DNA of 64,000 nt, taken from the NCBI RefSeq assembly GCF_923081025.1, contig NZ_CAKLPZ010000006.1, positions 30,840 to 94,839 of the forward strand, written 5' to 3'. Each line of letters opens with the position of its first letter. The first letter of the stretch is position 1. Under the pieces are notes generated by a model, which had not been told where the DNA came from, ran no database searches, and saw nothing but the letters and a program-made list of their open reading frames with translations. The translations under genes were made by a program, and so were the position numbers. This document shows positions 17,369 through 26,216 of this stretch, piece by piece. Source of the DNA: Neolewinella maritima. GTDB taxonomy: Bacteria > Bacteroidota > Bacteroidia > Chitinophagales > Saprospiraceae.

Positions 17369-18415
17369 ATGGACCGTTACGTCGATGCGATCATCAGTAG
17401 CTACTATGGGTATGCTGACTATTTGTGGCGGGATATTACCTCCCCTCAGTGGACCTCCTACTTCTATCTGCTGATCACGGTATCGACTGTCTTTTTCGTG
17501 CTCGAGGTTCTAATACCATGGCGTCGTGGACAGTCGATATTCCGGAAGGATTTTTTCCTTGATGTCTTCTACATGTTCTTCAACTTTTTTCTGTTCTACC
17601 TGATCGCTTATAATGCTGCTTCTACGGTGGTAGTCACTCTGCTTAACGATACGGTGAAAGAGTTCTTCGGCGGGTTCGATTTGCAGGCTTTCAACCCCAT
17701 CTACACTTGGCCCCTTTGGACAGTCCTGCTTCTCGGGTTTTTCGTTCGTGACTTCATCCAGTGGGGGGTGCACCGCCTGATGCACCGCTTGGAGCCGCTA
17801 TGGAAATTTCATCAGGTCCACCATTCCGTACGCGAAATGGGCTTTGCCGCTCACCTGCGCTTCCACTGGATGGAGATTGTACTGTACCGCAGCATCGAGT
17901 ACATACCCCTGGCACTACTTGGAATAGGACTCTATGATTTCTTTGTCATCCATCTCGTCGGCCTCGCCTGGGGGCACTACAACCACGCCAATTTTCGACT
18001 ACCAAACTGGCTGACCGGGGGCATCGTAGGTGGACTAATTGGCTTGGCCATTGGGAGCGGGAGCTTTGAAATCTCCCTGATCGATGACCCAACCAACTTC
18101 ACGGCACTTGCCGGACTTGCCGGAGGGGTGGCTGCCGGAGGGCTCGTGCTAGCACCCTTAATGCCGTACCTATTTAACAGCCCCGAGATGCATCTCTGGC
18201 ACCACGCGCGCCACCTGCCCGATGAAACCCGTCACGGGGTGAATTTTGGATTGACGCTTGCGATCTGGGACTACCTTTTTGGTACTAATTACCAACCCCG
18301 CAACCAGGCCGACTTGGAGCTTGGCTTCCCGGGGATGGAGACGTTTCCAAAAGATTTTGTGGGACAGGCAACTACTGGATTCAACCTGACTCGATTCCCA
18401 TCGCAGTGTGATTAA
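17369..18415 (+). CDS. Sterol desaturase / fatty-acid hydroxylase family membrane protein
   Basis: Di-iron membrane oxygenase of 348 residues. The His boxes are present: HRLMHR (about 131-136), HQVHHS (about 147-152), and HLWHHARH (about 271-278), in the order of the fatty-acid hydroxylase superfamily, set among four or more hydrophobic helices. The substrate, a lipid or sterol-like compound, cannot be deduced. It has its own Crp/Fnr-type site upstream and is followed after about 150 bp by the DoxX-DsrE pair. Confidence 0.85.
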   Translation: MDRYVDAIISSYYGYADYLWRDITSPQWTSYFYLLITVSTVFFVLEVLIPWRRGQSIFRKDFFLDVFYMFFNFFLFYLIAYNAASTVVVTLLNDTVKEFFGGFDLQAFNPIYTWPLWTVLLLGFFVRDFIQWGVHRLMHRLEPLWKFHQVHHSVREMGFAAHLRFHWMEIVLYRSIEYIPLALLGIGLYDFFVIHLVGLAWGHYNHANFRLPNWLTGGIVGGLIGLAIGSGSFEISLIDDPTNFTALAGLAGGVAAGGLVLAPLMPYLFNSPEMHLWHHARHLPDETRHGVNFGLTLAIWDYLFGTNYQPRNQADLELGFPGMETFPKDFVGQATTGFNLTRFPSQCD

Positions 18416-18493
18416 CGGTTAAAGACATCATGACTAGCAGCTTTCGTGAGGCTCACGTAGAACATAGTTAACGGAAGGTTAATGCACTGTGAG

Positions 18494-18509
18494 TGTGATA
18501 GACATCACA
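18494..18509. promoter_or_regulatory. Crp/Fnr-type operator
   Basis: TGTGATAGACATCACA, again a perfect TGTGA-N6-TCACA, lies 57 bp upstream of the DoxX start. Shared arms with the site at 17320 indicate one regulator for both units. Confidence 0.65.
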
Positions 18510-18566
18510 GACATGGGATGCCCCCCAGAATACCTTGTCTCTTCCTGATAATCTAACCCAGTACCT

Positions 18567-18971
18567 ATGCGCCGCACCGTCAGTGTAAGCCCTCTTTCCG
18601 TAACTCTTCTGCGCGTGATGCTCAGTGGCATATTCTTGGTTGCGGGCGGAAACCATCTCTTGAACACCGAAGCAACCGTGGCCCGGATGCACCACGCCAG
18701 TTTGAAAAACTTCGCCCTCTACTTTGGAGAGCCGGAGTGGCTGGTGATTCTATCAGGAGTTACCATGCTAGTGGCAGGCTTAGGCCTACTCTCCGGCTTT
18801 CTTTCGCGCTACGCCGCGCTGGTGTTACTTGCGGTGCTCATTCCGATTACCATCACCGTACAGATAGGCCAGGTAACTACCCTGGGGCCACTGTTTAAGA
18901 ATGTTGCCATCAGCGGCGGATTACTCTTTTTTATTATCAATAATTTCCCATCTCCAAACCTAATCCGATGA
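18567..18971 (+). CDS. DoxX-family membrane protein
   Basis: A 134-residue four-helix membrane protein. MLSGIFLVAGGNHLLN near the N-terminus and the loop LVILSGVTMLVAGLGLLSGFLSRYAAL are typical of DoxX/YphA proteins, which are linked to thiosulfate or quinone redox chemistry. The stop codon overlaps the next start (ATGA at 18968-18971), so it is translationally coupled to a DsrE-like protein, which supports a sulfur-related role. Confidence 0.82.
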   Translation: MRRTVSVSPLSVTLLRVMLSGIFLVAGGNHLLNTEATVARMHHASLKNFALYFGEPEWLVILSGVTMLVAGLGLLSGFLSRYAALVLLAVLIPITITVQIGQVTTLGPLFKNVAISGGLLFFIINNFPSPNLIR

Positions 18972-19408
18972 AAACTACCATCCTGTTTACACTTTTTCTT
19001 ATCCTCGCCATCGGCGGTACTGCCAATGCTCAGGAGTCGAATGATACTACAATTATCGCGGGTGTAGAATCCCTGCAGAAGTACGTTGTACTGACCAAGA
19101 AGATACCACAGCTCAAACCCATTCTACTAACGGCCAAGCACTTTCGGGAGGAGGACGGCGCATCCTTCGGCGATTTCCAGATCATCATTTGTGGACAGGA
19201 TATCGTCAACATCACGGACGCAGCGACGATGAACCCCTACATCGATCAGGCCCGCGAACTAGGAGTTACCCTAGTTGCCTGTGGTTTCTCCATGCAAAAG
19301 TTCGGGGTTGATCCCACTTTGGTACCCGATGGTATTGAGACCGTTGATAACGGGATTCAGCACAACTTCACCTTACAGAAGAAGGGTTATTACTCCATCA
19401 GTCTGTGA
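18968..19408 (+). CDS. DsrE-family protein, exported
   Basis: A 146-residue protein with a clear signal peptide (ending GTANAQ at about residue 21) and a DsrE/F-like alpha-beta fold (FQIIICGQDI, GVTLVACGFSMQKFGVD). Cys77 and Cys101 are candidate sulfur carriers; Cys101 is in the usual active-site position. The ATGA overlap with DoxX indicates one operon. The likely role is periplasmic sulfur transfer or redox; the exact reaction is unknown. Confidence 0.8.
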   Translation: MKTTILFTLFLILAIGGTANAQESNDTTIIAGVESLQKYVVLTKKIPQLKPILLTAKHFREEDGASFGDFQIIICGQDIVNITDAATMNPYIDQARELGVTLVACGFSMQKFGVDPTLVPDGIETVDNGIQHNFTLQKKGYYSISL

Positions 19409-19648
19409 TCTGAGGGGGTCCCTTTTCCGGTTCGAAGCGCTGTAGAAGTTGCATTTGTAACTCTGCACCTCATTATCCGATGCATCCCGCATAGGTTCTG
19501 TTTGGTGTATAAGTGTAACCTAGAAAAAAGAGATAATTTACTGGTAGTCAGCTAGTTATGCGAATTCGGCTCTGGCTTTTTCATTTCTAGGTTTCGTTTT
19601 CCTGCGTGAACGGTGGTTTTTGTAACCTCCCGTCCGTACCTTAAGTAC

Positions 19649-20242
19649 ATGGCAAAACCACGACGCAAGAGCGCCACCGCCCCCCTTCGGTGGACGCATG
19701 CCAACACCCTCATAAAGGGCCTGATGGCCGACCGCCGCTACAACACCGCCCTCCTGATTGGTGCCGGCATTTACTTCGGCCTCCGAATCGGGGACATCCT
19801 CCAGCTACGGTGGGACCAGATCCAGTCGGATCAGTTCGTCGTCAAGGAGGGCAAGACCGGGAAAGAAAGAATGGTCGACGTCCACGGCAACTTCCTGAAG
19901 CTTGCCAGAAGGGTAGGGGGGCAGTTGAAGATCTCCGCCGATTATCCTGGTTTGGTCTTCGTCCACCAGCGGAGTGATGGCAACCGGGAGAAGTCGATCT
20001 CGGTCACGGCCGCCAACAAGCGAATCCGGAACGCCTTCGCGACCTACGGAATTGATTCGCAGAACGCCAGTTCCCACACCCTGCGCAAGACATTTGGCCG
20101 GCGCATCTACGAGAATAACGGCCAGAGTGAGCACGCGTTGATCCTGCTGTCCCACATCTTCGGGCACCGGGATATCGGCGTCACGCGGCGGTACATTGGG
20201 TTGACCCAGGAGACGATTTCTAGCGCCTACCTTTCTTTATAG
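19649..20242 (+). CDS. Short tyrosine recombinase / integrase (catalytic domain only)
   Basis: A 197-residue site-specific recombinase. I start at the ATG at 19649 (MAKPRRKSATAPLRW). Catalytic set visible: Arg in GLRIGD, Lys in KEGKTGKE, HTLRKTF (His-x-x-Arg), GHRD (His), and Tyr in TRRYIGLT. The N-terminal SAM-like core-binding domain is absent, so it may be a stand-alone catalytic recombinase or need a partner. A diverged, internally deleted copy lies at about 39997-40369 on the same strand, so the two copies bracket about 20 kb of cargo. Confidence 0.88.
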   Translation: MAKPRRKSATAPLRWTHANTLIKGLMADRRYNTALLIGAGIYFGLRIGDILQLRWDQIQSDQFVVKEGKTGKERMVDVHGNFLKLARRVGGQLKISADYPGLVFVHQRSDGNREKSISVTAANKRIRNAFATYGIDSQNASSHTLRKTFGRRIYENNGQSEHALILLSHIFGHRDIGVTRRYIGLTQETISSAYLSL

Positions 20243-20265
20243 GTCGGTAAGGTAGAGCAGACTCA

Positions 20266-23200
20266 CTACCCCCGCCAACCCCCATCGGTCAGCTCAGCCT
20301 GCCCCAGGCTGGCCATCATCTCCAATAGGTTCGCAGCCTCCGCCTGCCTTTTCGCACTCAGTTTTGGCTGATAGGCGGTAGCGATAGCCGTGACCGGTAG
20401 GGGTGTCTCTCCCGTTTCTCGCAGGAGGTCGCGCAAGGAGGTAACCTGTTCGGTGAGGTCTTTTGGCCATTTGCGCTTCTCCGCTACTACGACAACCGCA
20501 ACATTGTCTTCCTCCAGTACCAAGGTGGACTGTACCCCTTGCTCCTCTGGAGCCTGATATTCCGGGCGGAGCCAGCGCACCAGTCCGCGCGCCTCCTCGG
20601 CGGCGCGTTCGGCATTTAGCTCAACCAGTCGTTGCAAGATTTCACCGGAGGGAAGGGAGCTATTCCATCCGTAGGCTTCAGCCACCGCCTTATCGAGATC
20701 ATCGTGGAGTTGCCGGAGGATGCCCACTAATCCCTGCTCGTAAATTTTGCGATCCTTCTCATCAAGGGGCTTCTCACTACGTAGTTTTTCAAGCACGTTA
20801 TACATGCCGGTAATGGTCAGCTTCATATGCTGAACTTGCTGGCGTTTACGGTGACTGTCAAGGCGCTCGGCCAAATGACGGATTGTTTCCTTCTGAGCTT
20901 CAGTAGGGTCAGGAAATGGAAAGGTGTTTAAACACTTCGTCTTATTATAAACAGAGTCATTTCCTATACCTAGACGTCCACCTGCGGCATCCGACCAGGT
21001 TACATGAATATTACTTGATAATACCCCGAGGACGAAGGTGTCTGATGAAGCAATGGCTATAAGTTTGTGGTCAGGTATAATCCCAACATTCTGGAAAACG
21101 AAAAATCGATGTTTTGCTGTTTCAGGTGTCACAATACACTGGGATAGACCCCTGAGAGCACTACGCAGCATAGGTCTGGTTCGTCCAAACAACCACCACT
21201 TTTCTCTGAAACCCTTGTCTCGACTAGCATCCCGCTCCGGCTTCACGTGATCGACCACATGCTGGTAGACTCTGGGATAGCGATCTTGAACCTCGTGAGG
21301 TTCAAACCCATACAAGTCGATTATATAGCTATTTCGAGAGTTCTGGGTAATATCCTTGCCGTTTCGGTAAGGCTTCACGACATCCGCATAGCTTGCCGAT
21401 GAATCGTTTAGTAATTGCGTAGCGTCTTCATCTGAAAGAATGAATCCACTACCCCTTATCATCATTCCAAAGGAGTGCGTGTCTTTGCTGTACTTCAGTT
21501 CTACGGCTCCAGCAACGTTTGCGCCAATGGTCAGATCCTGGAGAATCTTTCCTTGTTTACCTTTGAGGCCTACCTCAATTTGACCGTTTTCCCGCTCGCT
21601 TTCAACCCCCTCCGTAGTCAATAGCGTCCCCAACTCGGAGCCGTTTCTGGCTACCGTCATAGCAATCCTCACCGCAGCTCCGTCTGATGCGTCCACCCAA
21701 GGGTGATCAGGTACAGCGTAAGTGATAGAAACCGGTTTCTTAGCTTCCAAAAAGTCGGCCATAACTCGCCGGTTAAAGGTTTGCCAGATGCTATTGGTGG
21801 TGATGAATCCGAATTGTTCCAACCTTCCTGTTTGCAAAGTCAAGGCTGCCTTGTACCACCAATACATGACAAAATCAGCCGAACCCGGTACTTTCTTGTA
21901 CACGGTTCGTAGGTCCTTGACATAACCGTCGCCAAGAGCCTGGCGCATCTTCTCTCCCTTACCCAAAAACGGCGGGTTACCCACAATGAAATCAGCCTGT
22001 GGCCACTCCGCCTTCCGAGCTCCTAAGTAATGATGTACCTGCGTTCGCGCCGTATCATCCGGTACGTCCTGACCGGTAGCGGGGTGAACCTTGAAAGTGA
22101 TACCGTCCCAGCGGGTGACAGGTATACCGTTATCGTCAAGTTGGGGCTCGATGCTATCCCATGCCAGGATCGCATCGCGATTTTCGATATTATGGTAGTC
22201 GCGGATGATTGGCTCGCCCAAGTCACTCACACCGCCGGTGCTGCGCAAGTGCCACTGCAGGTAGCCGATCCAGAGGACAAGCTCGGCGATCGCAGCCGCG
22301 CGGGGATTAAGCTCGATGCCCAGCATATTCTCCGGGGTAATGGTGGCTCCGGTGAGGCCGATGCTTATCTGTCCCTGGCCGAGATCACGCAGGGTATTCC
22401 TTACTTCCCCCTCCAGGCGTTTGAGCAGTTCGAGGGTGACGTAAAGGAAGTTGCCCGAGCCGCAGGCGGGATCGAGCACACGCAGGTCAGCGAGTCGTTG
22501 CAGAAACCCTTCGACCTTGGCGATCGCGCGGTCGGTCTTGTCCTCATCTGCCAGAGCGAGGGCTGCGGTCTGCACGCTTTCCCACTCGTGACGTAGGGGT
22601 TCCAGAATGGTGGGTTGCACGAGGCGCTCGACATAGGCGCGGGGGGTATAGTGGGCGCCGAGACTGTGTCGTTCCCGGGGATCAAGGGCTCGCTCCAGCA
22701 GGGTACCGAAGATGGCGGGTTCAACCTCCCGCCAGTCGGCTTCGGCGGCTTCAATGAGCAGCTGAATCTGGTCTTTGTCGAGGGCAATCGCGGTCGAGTT
22801 GGCGAAGAGCCCCCCGTTAAAGCGTTTAACCGGCGCGTTCAGAGCAATGCTGAATCCCCCGGTGTCCATGGCACCCCATAGGGCTTCCAGCTGGGGTACG
22901 AAACCGGCAGGCTGACGCTTGGTCAGGCGCAGCAGTTTGGTGAAGGCCTCATCGGGCAGCAGGCCGGCATCTTCGGCAAACATGGTGAAGAGGCAGCGCA
23001 TCAGAAATTTGGCGATGGCCGCCTGGCTATCTTCCTGCAGGGAGAGGGTAGGGGCCTGCTCCAGGCTTTTAGCTAACCGGGCCAGTCGATCGGCGATCTT
23101 CTTGGTCACCTTCGCACTGCGGCGGGCGGGGTCTAGCACAAGGGGATCAGTCCAGACGAGGCGCAAGCGCTCGCGGAGTTCCTCGCGGTGGAGTTCCGGA

Positions 23201-23736
23201 ATGGGAATGCGGTAATTGTTGGGGTCCGGGAAGGGTTGGTAGTGCCCGCCAGCGCGGCTCCAGTCGGCGTAGAGCGCGATGCTGTGCCCCACATCGGCCA
23301 CCATAATGAAGGGGGGACGACCACCTCTGATCTCCGGTCCGTCGAGTAAGCGGGCATAATTCTCTGCCTGTTTGCGGGCCTTCTCCATGGCCACGTCCCA
23401 GCCCCGGGTACCGCGTTTCCCGTGGCCGGTTTTGCGGGAACGCAGGTGCTGGGTTTTCTCGGCGCTGAGTGCGGCGGCGCTTTCCAGGGTAGCTCCCTGC
23501 TTGTTTTCTAGGATAAAGTGGCCGCGCCGGTAGCAGTCGATAAACTTGGTGTTGCCGTTCCGACCGGTCACCCGCTTTTCGAAGACGTAGGTGTTTTCAC
23601 TCTCATCCGGCAGGCTCGGGTCCGGTTTCGGTACGCCGATCAACTCACAGAGGTCGTTGGTAAAACTTTGAGCGTTGCTGGATTCAGCGGCCCCCGAGGT
23701 GGACCACTTTTGTACAAAGTGAGATACATCAGTCAT
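20266..23736 (-). CDS. MmeI-like type IIL restriction-modification enzyme (nuclease, methylase and specificity in one chain)
   Basis: A 1156-residue single-chain RM protein. Residues about 80-95 contain a PD-(D/E)xK-type nuclease motif (FIDCYRRGHFILENKQG, D-x-E-x-K). A helical spacer follows. The methylase has motif I VLDPACGSGNFLYV and the N6-adenine motif IVGNPPFLGKG, then a target-recognition domain of about 350 residues, and a helical C-terminus. The whole frame is intact. It is transcribed towards the integrase, 24 bp from its stop. MmeI-type enzymes methylate and cut with one polypeptide and serve as phage defence. The start at 23736 (MTDVSHFVQKW) is preferred to one eight codons upstream. 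Confidence 0.85.
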   Translation of the reverse strand: MTDVSHFVQKWSTSGAAESSNAQSFTNDLCELIGVPKPDPSLPDESENTYVFEKRVTGRNGNTKFIDCYRRGHFILENKQGATLESAAALSAEKTQHLRSRKTGHGKRGTRGWDVAMEKARKQAENYARLLDGPEIRGGRPPFIMVADVGHSIALYADWSRAGGHYQPFPDPNNYRIPIPELHREELRERLRLVWTDPLVLDPARRSAKVTKKIADRLARLAKSLEQAPTLSLQEDSQAAIAKFLMRCLFTMFAEDAGLLPDEAFTKLLRLTKRQPAGFVPQLEALWGAMDTGGFSIALNAPVKRFNGGLFANSTAIALDKDQIQLLIEAAEADWREVEPAIFGTLLERALDPRERHSLGAHYTPRAYVERLVQPTILEPLRHEWESVQTAALALADEDKTDRAIAKVEGFLQRLADLRVLDPACGSGNFLYVTLELLKRLEGEVRNTLRDLGQGQISIGLTGATITPENMLGIELNPRAAAIAELVLWIGYLQWHLRSTGGVSDLGEPIIRDYHNIENRDAILAWDSIEPQLDDNGIPVTRWDGITFKVHPATGQDVPDDTARTQVHHYLGARKAEWPQADFIVGNPPFLGKGEKMRQALGDGYVKDLRTVYKKVPGSADFVMYWWYKAALTLQTGRLEQFGFITTNSIWQTFNRRVMADFLEAKKPVSITYAVPDHPWVDASDGAAVRIAMTVARNGSELGTLLTTEGVESERENGQIEVGLKGKQGKILQDLTIGANVAGAVELKYSKDTHSFGMMIRGSGFILSDEDATQLLNDSSASYADVVKPYRNGKDITQNSRNSYIIDLYGFEPHEVQDRYPRVYQHVVDHVKPERDASRDKGFREKWWLFGRTRPMLRSALRGLSQCIVTPETAKHRFFVFQNVGIIPDHKLIAIASSDTFVLGVLSSNIHVTWSDAAGGRLGIGNDSVYNKTKCLNTFPFPDPTEAQKETIRHLAERLDSHRKRQQVQHMKLTITGMYNVLEKLRSEKPLDEKDRKIYEQGLVGILRQLHDDLDKAVAEAYGWNSSLPSGEILQRLVELNAERAAEEARGLVRWLRPEYQAPEEQGVQSTLVLEEDNVAVVVVAEKRKWPKDLTEQVTSLRDLLRETGETPLPVTAIATAYQPKLSAKRQAEAANLLEMMASLGQAELTDGGWRG

Positions 23737-23817
23737 ATCGGCAAGGTATACAAAAGTCAAAAGCGCAAGGGAAAGGGAAAAAATTACTCAACTACAAAAG
23801 CCTATAACAACATCTAC

Positions 23818-24309
23818 CTACTGTTTCCAGCACGTCAGTCTCTCACCACATTCTTTGGTCGGTAATCTTGAGTTGTGCTGCATAATTATGGAAAGAACTG
23901 AGTGCAACATGCCATGATTAGTTACATCTTCCGCGTGTTGATCGAGCAACCAAAGTAAACCATGTGCTCGATGACCAGCTTCACGACAAGCTTTTATGAG
24001 TTTTCGATCCCCACTAAGTGCTAAACAACCTTCCTCTTGAAGCAACGCAAAGAAGGTTAGATCAGGATCAGACAGACTAGCAGAAAGTTGGTCTCGCAGG
24101 TCTGAAATAAGGCCCTCGTCAGCTTCTTCCAATTGCAGTCGGCCATCCTTCACAAAAGGTTGCCAAATAGCCATTTGGCCATCATTAAGCTCATAGAATA
24201 CATCAATTGAAACAACTACTTGATGATCGATAAGAATTAGTAAGTCGCAACTGTTGGACAGAGCCAGATCAATTAGAATGTTTGCATCAGTAACTAGTAA
24301 TCTTGACAT
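23818..24309 (-). CDS. PIN-domain protein (DUF4411/DUF3368-like toxin)
   Basis: A 163-residue PIN-like ribonuclease candidate. The acidic residues of the fold are visible: LLVTDANILIDLA (first Asp), a conserved Glu in VFYELNDG, SDPDLTFFALL, and LSGDRKLIKAC (last Asp). The start at 24309 is taken because the sequence upstream is not PIN-like. It lies 29 bp downstream of an XRE/ImmA-IrrE gene on the same strand, the usual partner order for this toxin class. Confidence 0.75.
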   Translation of the reverse strand: MSRLLVTDANILIDLALSNSCDLLILIDHQVVVSIDVFYELNDGQMAIWQPFVKDGRLQLEEADEGLISDLRDQLSASLSDPDLTFFALLQEEGCLALSGDRKLIKACREAGHRAHGLLWLLDQHAEDVTNHGMLHSVLSIIMQHNSRLPTKECGERLTCWKQ

Positions 24310-24338
24310 GACGTCAAAACTACTAAATACTGGCAAAT

Positions 24339-25373
24339 CTATGACCCTTTAAACAAAACCTCGCGGAAATCACCCAGCTTCATACCGTAGAGCTCGGCAG
24401 CTTTACTTTGCGAAATAATATCTTCGGCAATTCCACGTCCAAGTAGTTCCAGCATTCTAGAGGGATTTTCTCTACCCTGGAAAGCGGCAGGCTCATCTTT
24501 TCTCCAACCCAGTTGACTGATACTAATCATGGCATTTTTAAACCCATGATCGGTCAATATATGTAGGTCCTTCGCCCGGTATAGTAGCGCAGCTACTGAT
24601 AGGCCGAACTCACCCTTAAGCTCCAATAGCTCTACTGGGTGAATATGCTTTCGCTTCTGTCCTACCCTTTCTCGCATGACCTCACCAGGAATCGCAAACT
24701 CTCCAGCAAATCGGTTAACCACTTTTTCATGATCTAACTTGTCTGAAACGTTGATCAGTAGATGATGTCCGAGCTCGTGTAGCAAGGTAAAACGCTGTCG
24801 ATCAATTGGAAGGTTCTGGTTGAACACAATGAAATCTTCGGGGCCGTTGGGTAGTGAGCTTAGTCCGTCGAAAGATTTGTGGCTTTTCAACGCCAGTACT
24901 TTGATATGCTCTGCTTCAAGTTCATCTACTATACTATGAATAGGGCTCAGACCCACCTTCCATTTGTCACGTAGCCAAGTGGCGGCTGAAGCGACGTCCT
25001 CCAGTGAATTAATCTTCGGTTCATAACGCGGGAACGGTTCGGAGGAGACATTCATCACGTGTTCCAATTGAGTAAACCGCTCAAGAAAGTCGCGGGTCTG
25101 CTCTTTGATCTGATCGCTGAGCTTCGCGCTCAGCGACTTCTTTTTTCGGTAGGCGACCTCTCCGATCTCTTTAGGTTCACGCAGGAAGTACTCATAACTC
25201 AAATCGAGTGCACGAGCAATCTGACGAAGCTTTTTAGCATCAGGGTCTACCTCTCCACGTTCGTAGCGACTGAGAGTGGGAAGGCTTATATCGTCGCCGG
25301 TCCGTGCAGCCATCTCTTTGAGCGAGAGACCACGTAGGACCCGCGCCGACTTTAGGCGGGCGGGTAAAGACAT
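24339..25373 (-). CDS. XRE-family regulator with ImmA/IrrE metallopeptidase domain
   Basis: A 344-residue two-domain protein: an N-terminal HTH (about 1-60, LKEMAARTGDDISLPTLSRYERG) and a C-terminal ImmA/IrrE zinc peptidase with the HELGHH motif (about residues 197-202) and the downstream FAGEFAIPGEVM segment. With the PIN gene it forms a plausible toxin-antitoxin unit in which the peptidase-linked HTH represses and controls the toxin. An 8-bp inverted repeat lies 38 bp upstream of the start and is a good autoregulation site. Confidence 0.85.
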   Translation of the reverse strand: MSLPARLKSARVLRGLSLKEMAARTGDDISLPTLSRYERGEVDPDAKKLRQIARALDLSYEYFLREPKEIGEVAYRKKKSLSAKLSDQIKEQTRDFLERFTQLEHVMNVSSEPFPRYEPKINSLEDVASAATWLRDKWKVGLSPIHSIVDELEAEHIKVLALKSHKSFDGLSSLPNGPEDFIVFNQNLPIDRQRFTLLHELGHHLLINVSDKLDHEKVVNRFAGEFAIPGEVMRERVGQKRKHIHPVELLELKGEFGLSVAALLYRAKDLHILTDHGFKNAMISISQLGWRKDEPAAFQGRENPSRMLELLGRGIAEDIISQSKAAELYGMKLGDFREVLFKGS

Positions 25374-25410
25374 CTTTCAATAGTTGTATAGTCGTGACAC
25401 AGTAGCTAAT

Positions 25411-25436
25411 GCTTGATATTACTTACTTTATCAAGC
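25411..25436. promoter_or_regulatory. Inverted-repeat operator upstream of the XRE/ImmA-IrrE gene
   Basis: GCTTGATA-N10-TATCAAGC is a perfect 8-bp inverted repeat. Its position 38 bp before the HTH gene start fits autoregulation of the toxin-antitoxin operon. Confidence 0.5.
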
Positions 25437-25724
25437 GGATCGGATTTGCCCAAAAAGACTCACCGCAAACATAAATTCCCTGCTAAGATAGCTGCGCCAT
25501 GAGAAAAAAACAAGAAAAAAAAGAGATTATTCTCTAATCTTTCGCTCATATTCAGAAAAGTACCGTACCTTACAAACGACAAAGAGGCAAAGACTCTGAC
25601 GAGCCCTCACCTCCTGTGCTGGTTTGCACCCGACAAGGTACGCATTTTCGCGTAACGTGTCAAGCACGGATGAAGGTTAGTCAGGTCTTGCCTCGCTTCT
25701 TTCACGCTCTAAAAACATGAAATC

Positions 25725-26069
25725 ATGCGAGCAGCTTACTACCGTGCCTTCAAGGGTACCGATTCCCAACACTACTTCACCCTCCACTCCCGTGGCAACG
25801 GTGAACCTATCTTACGTAGCGAGGGCTACACTACCAAAGCTAGTCGTGATAACGGTATTGATTCCGTCCGGCGGCACTCCCCATTCGATAGTTACTACCG
25901 TAAGTACGGTTCTGGCTACGGCAACTACTGGTTTAACCTTGTTGCCGCTAACAATGAAGTGATTGGCACTAGTGAAACTTACTCTACTGTTCAAGCTCGC
26001 GAGACTGGCATTGCTGCCGTTAAACGAGACGGTGCAACTGCACAAGTAGTACGAGAAGAGTTTGCGTAA
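25725..26069 (+). CDS. YegP/DUF1508-like protein with duplicated domain
   Basis: A 114-residue protein with two related halves. Each has the DUF1508 pattern of a beta strand, glycine/asparagine turn and a late x-x-S-x-x-Y element (YFTLHSRGNGEPILRSEGYT; YWFNLVAANNEVIGTSETYS), followed by a helix with A-R-x-x-GI. The DUF1508 repeat is known from YegP; function is unknown. A strong terminator follows, so it is a separate transcript from the repeat protein downstream. Confidence 0.75.
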   Translation: MRAAYYRAFKGTDSQHYFTLHSRGNGEPILRSEGYTTKASRDNGIDSVRRHSPFDSYYRKYGSGYGNYWFNLVAANNEVIGTSETYSTVQARETGIAAVKRDGATAQVVREEFA

Positions 26070-26089
26070 TCATTTTTGAGGCTTTGAAG

Positions 26090-26120
26090 AGGCGATGGAA
26101 TCTAGGATTCCATCGCCTTT
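26090..26120 (+). terminator. Rho-independent terminator
   Basis: A perfect 13-bp stem (AGGCGATGGAATC / GATTCCATCGCCT) with a 3-base loop, 21 bp after the YegP-like gene. The T tract is short (TTT). Confidence 0.7.
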
Positions 26121-26216
26121 CCAAGTTTCGCCTTCTACTAAAGAGGTAGAGCTCTAAGCTCTTGCAGCTGTACGAATCTCACCTACAGTAATTCCTAATA
26201 ATTAAATATTCGACCA

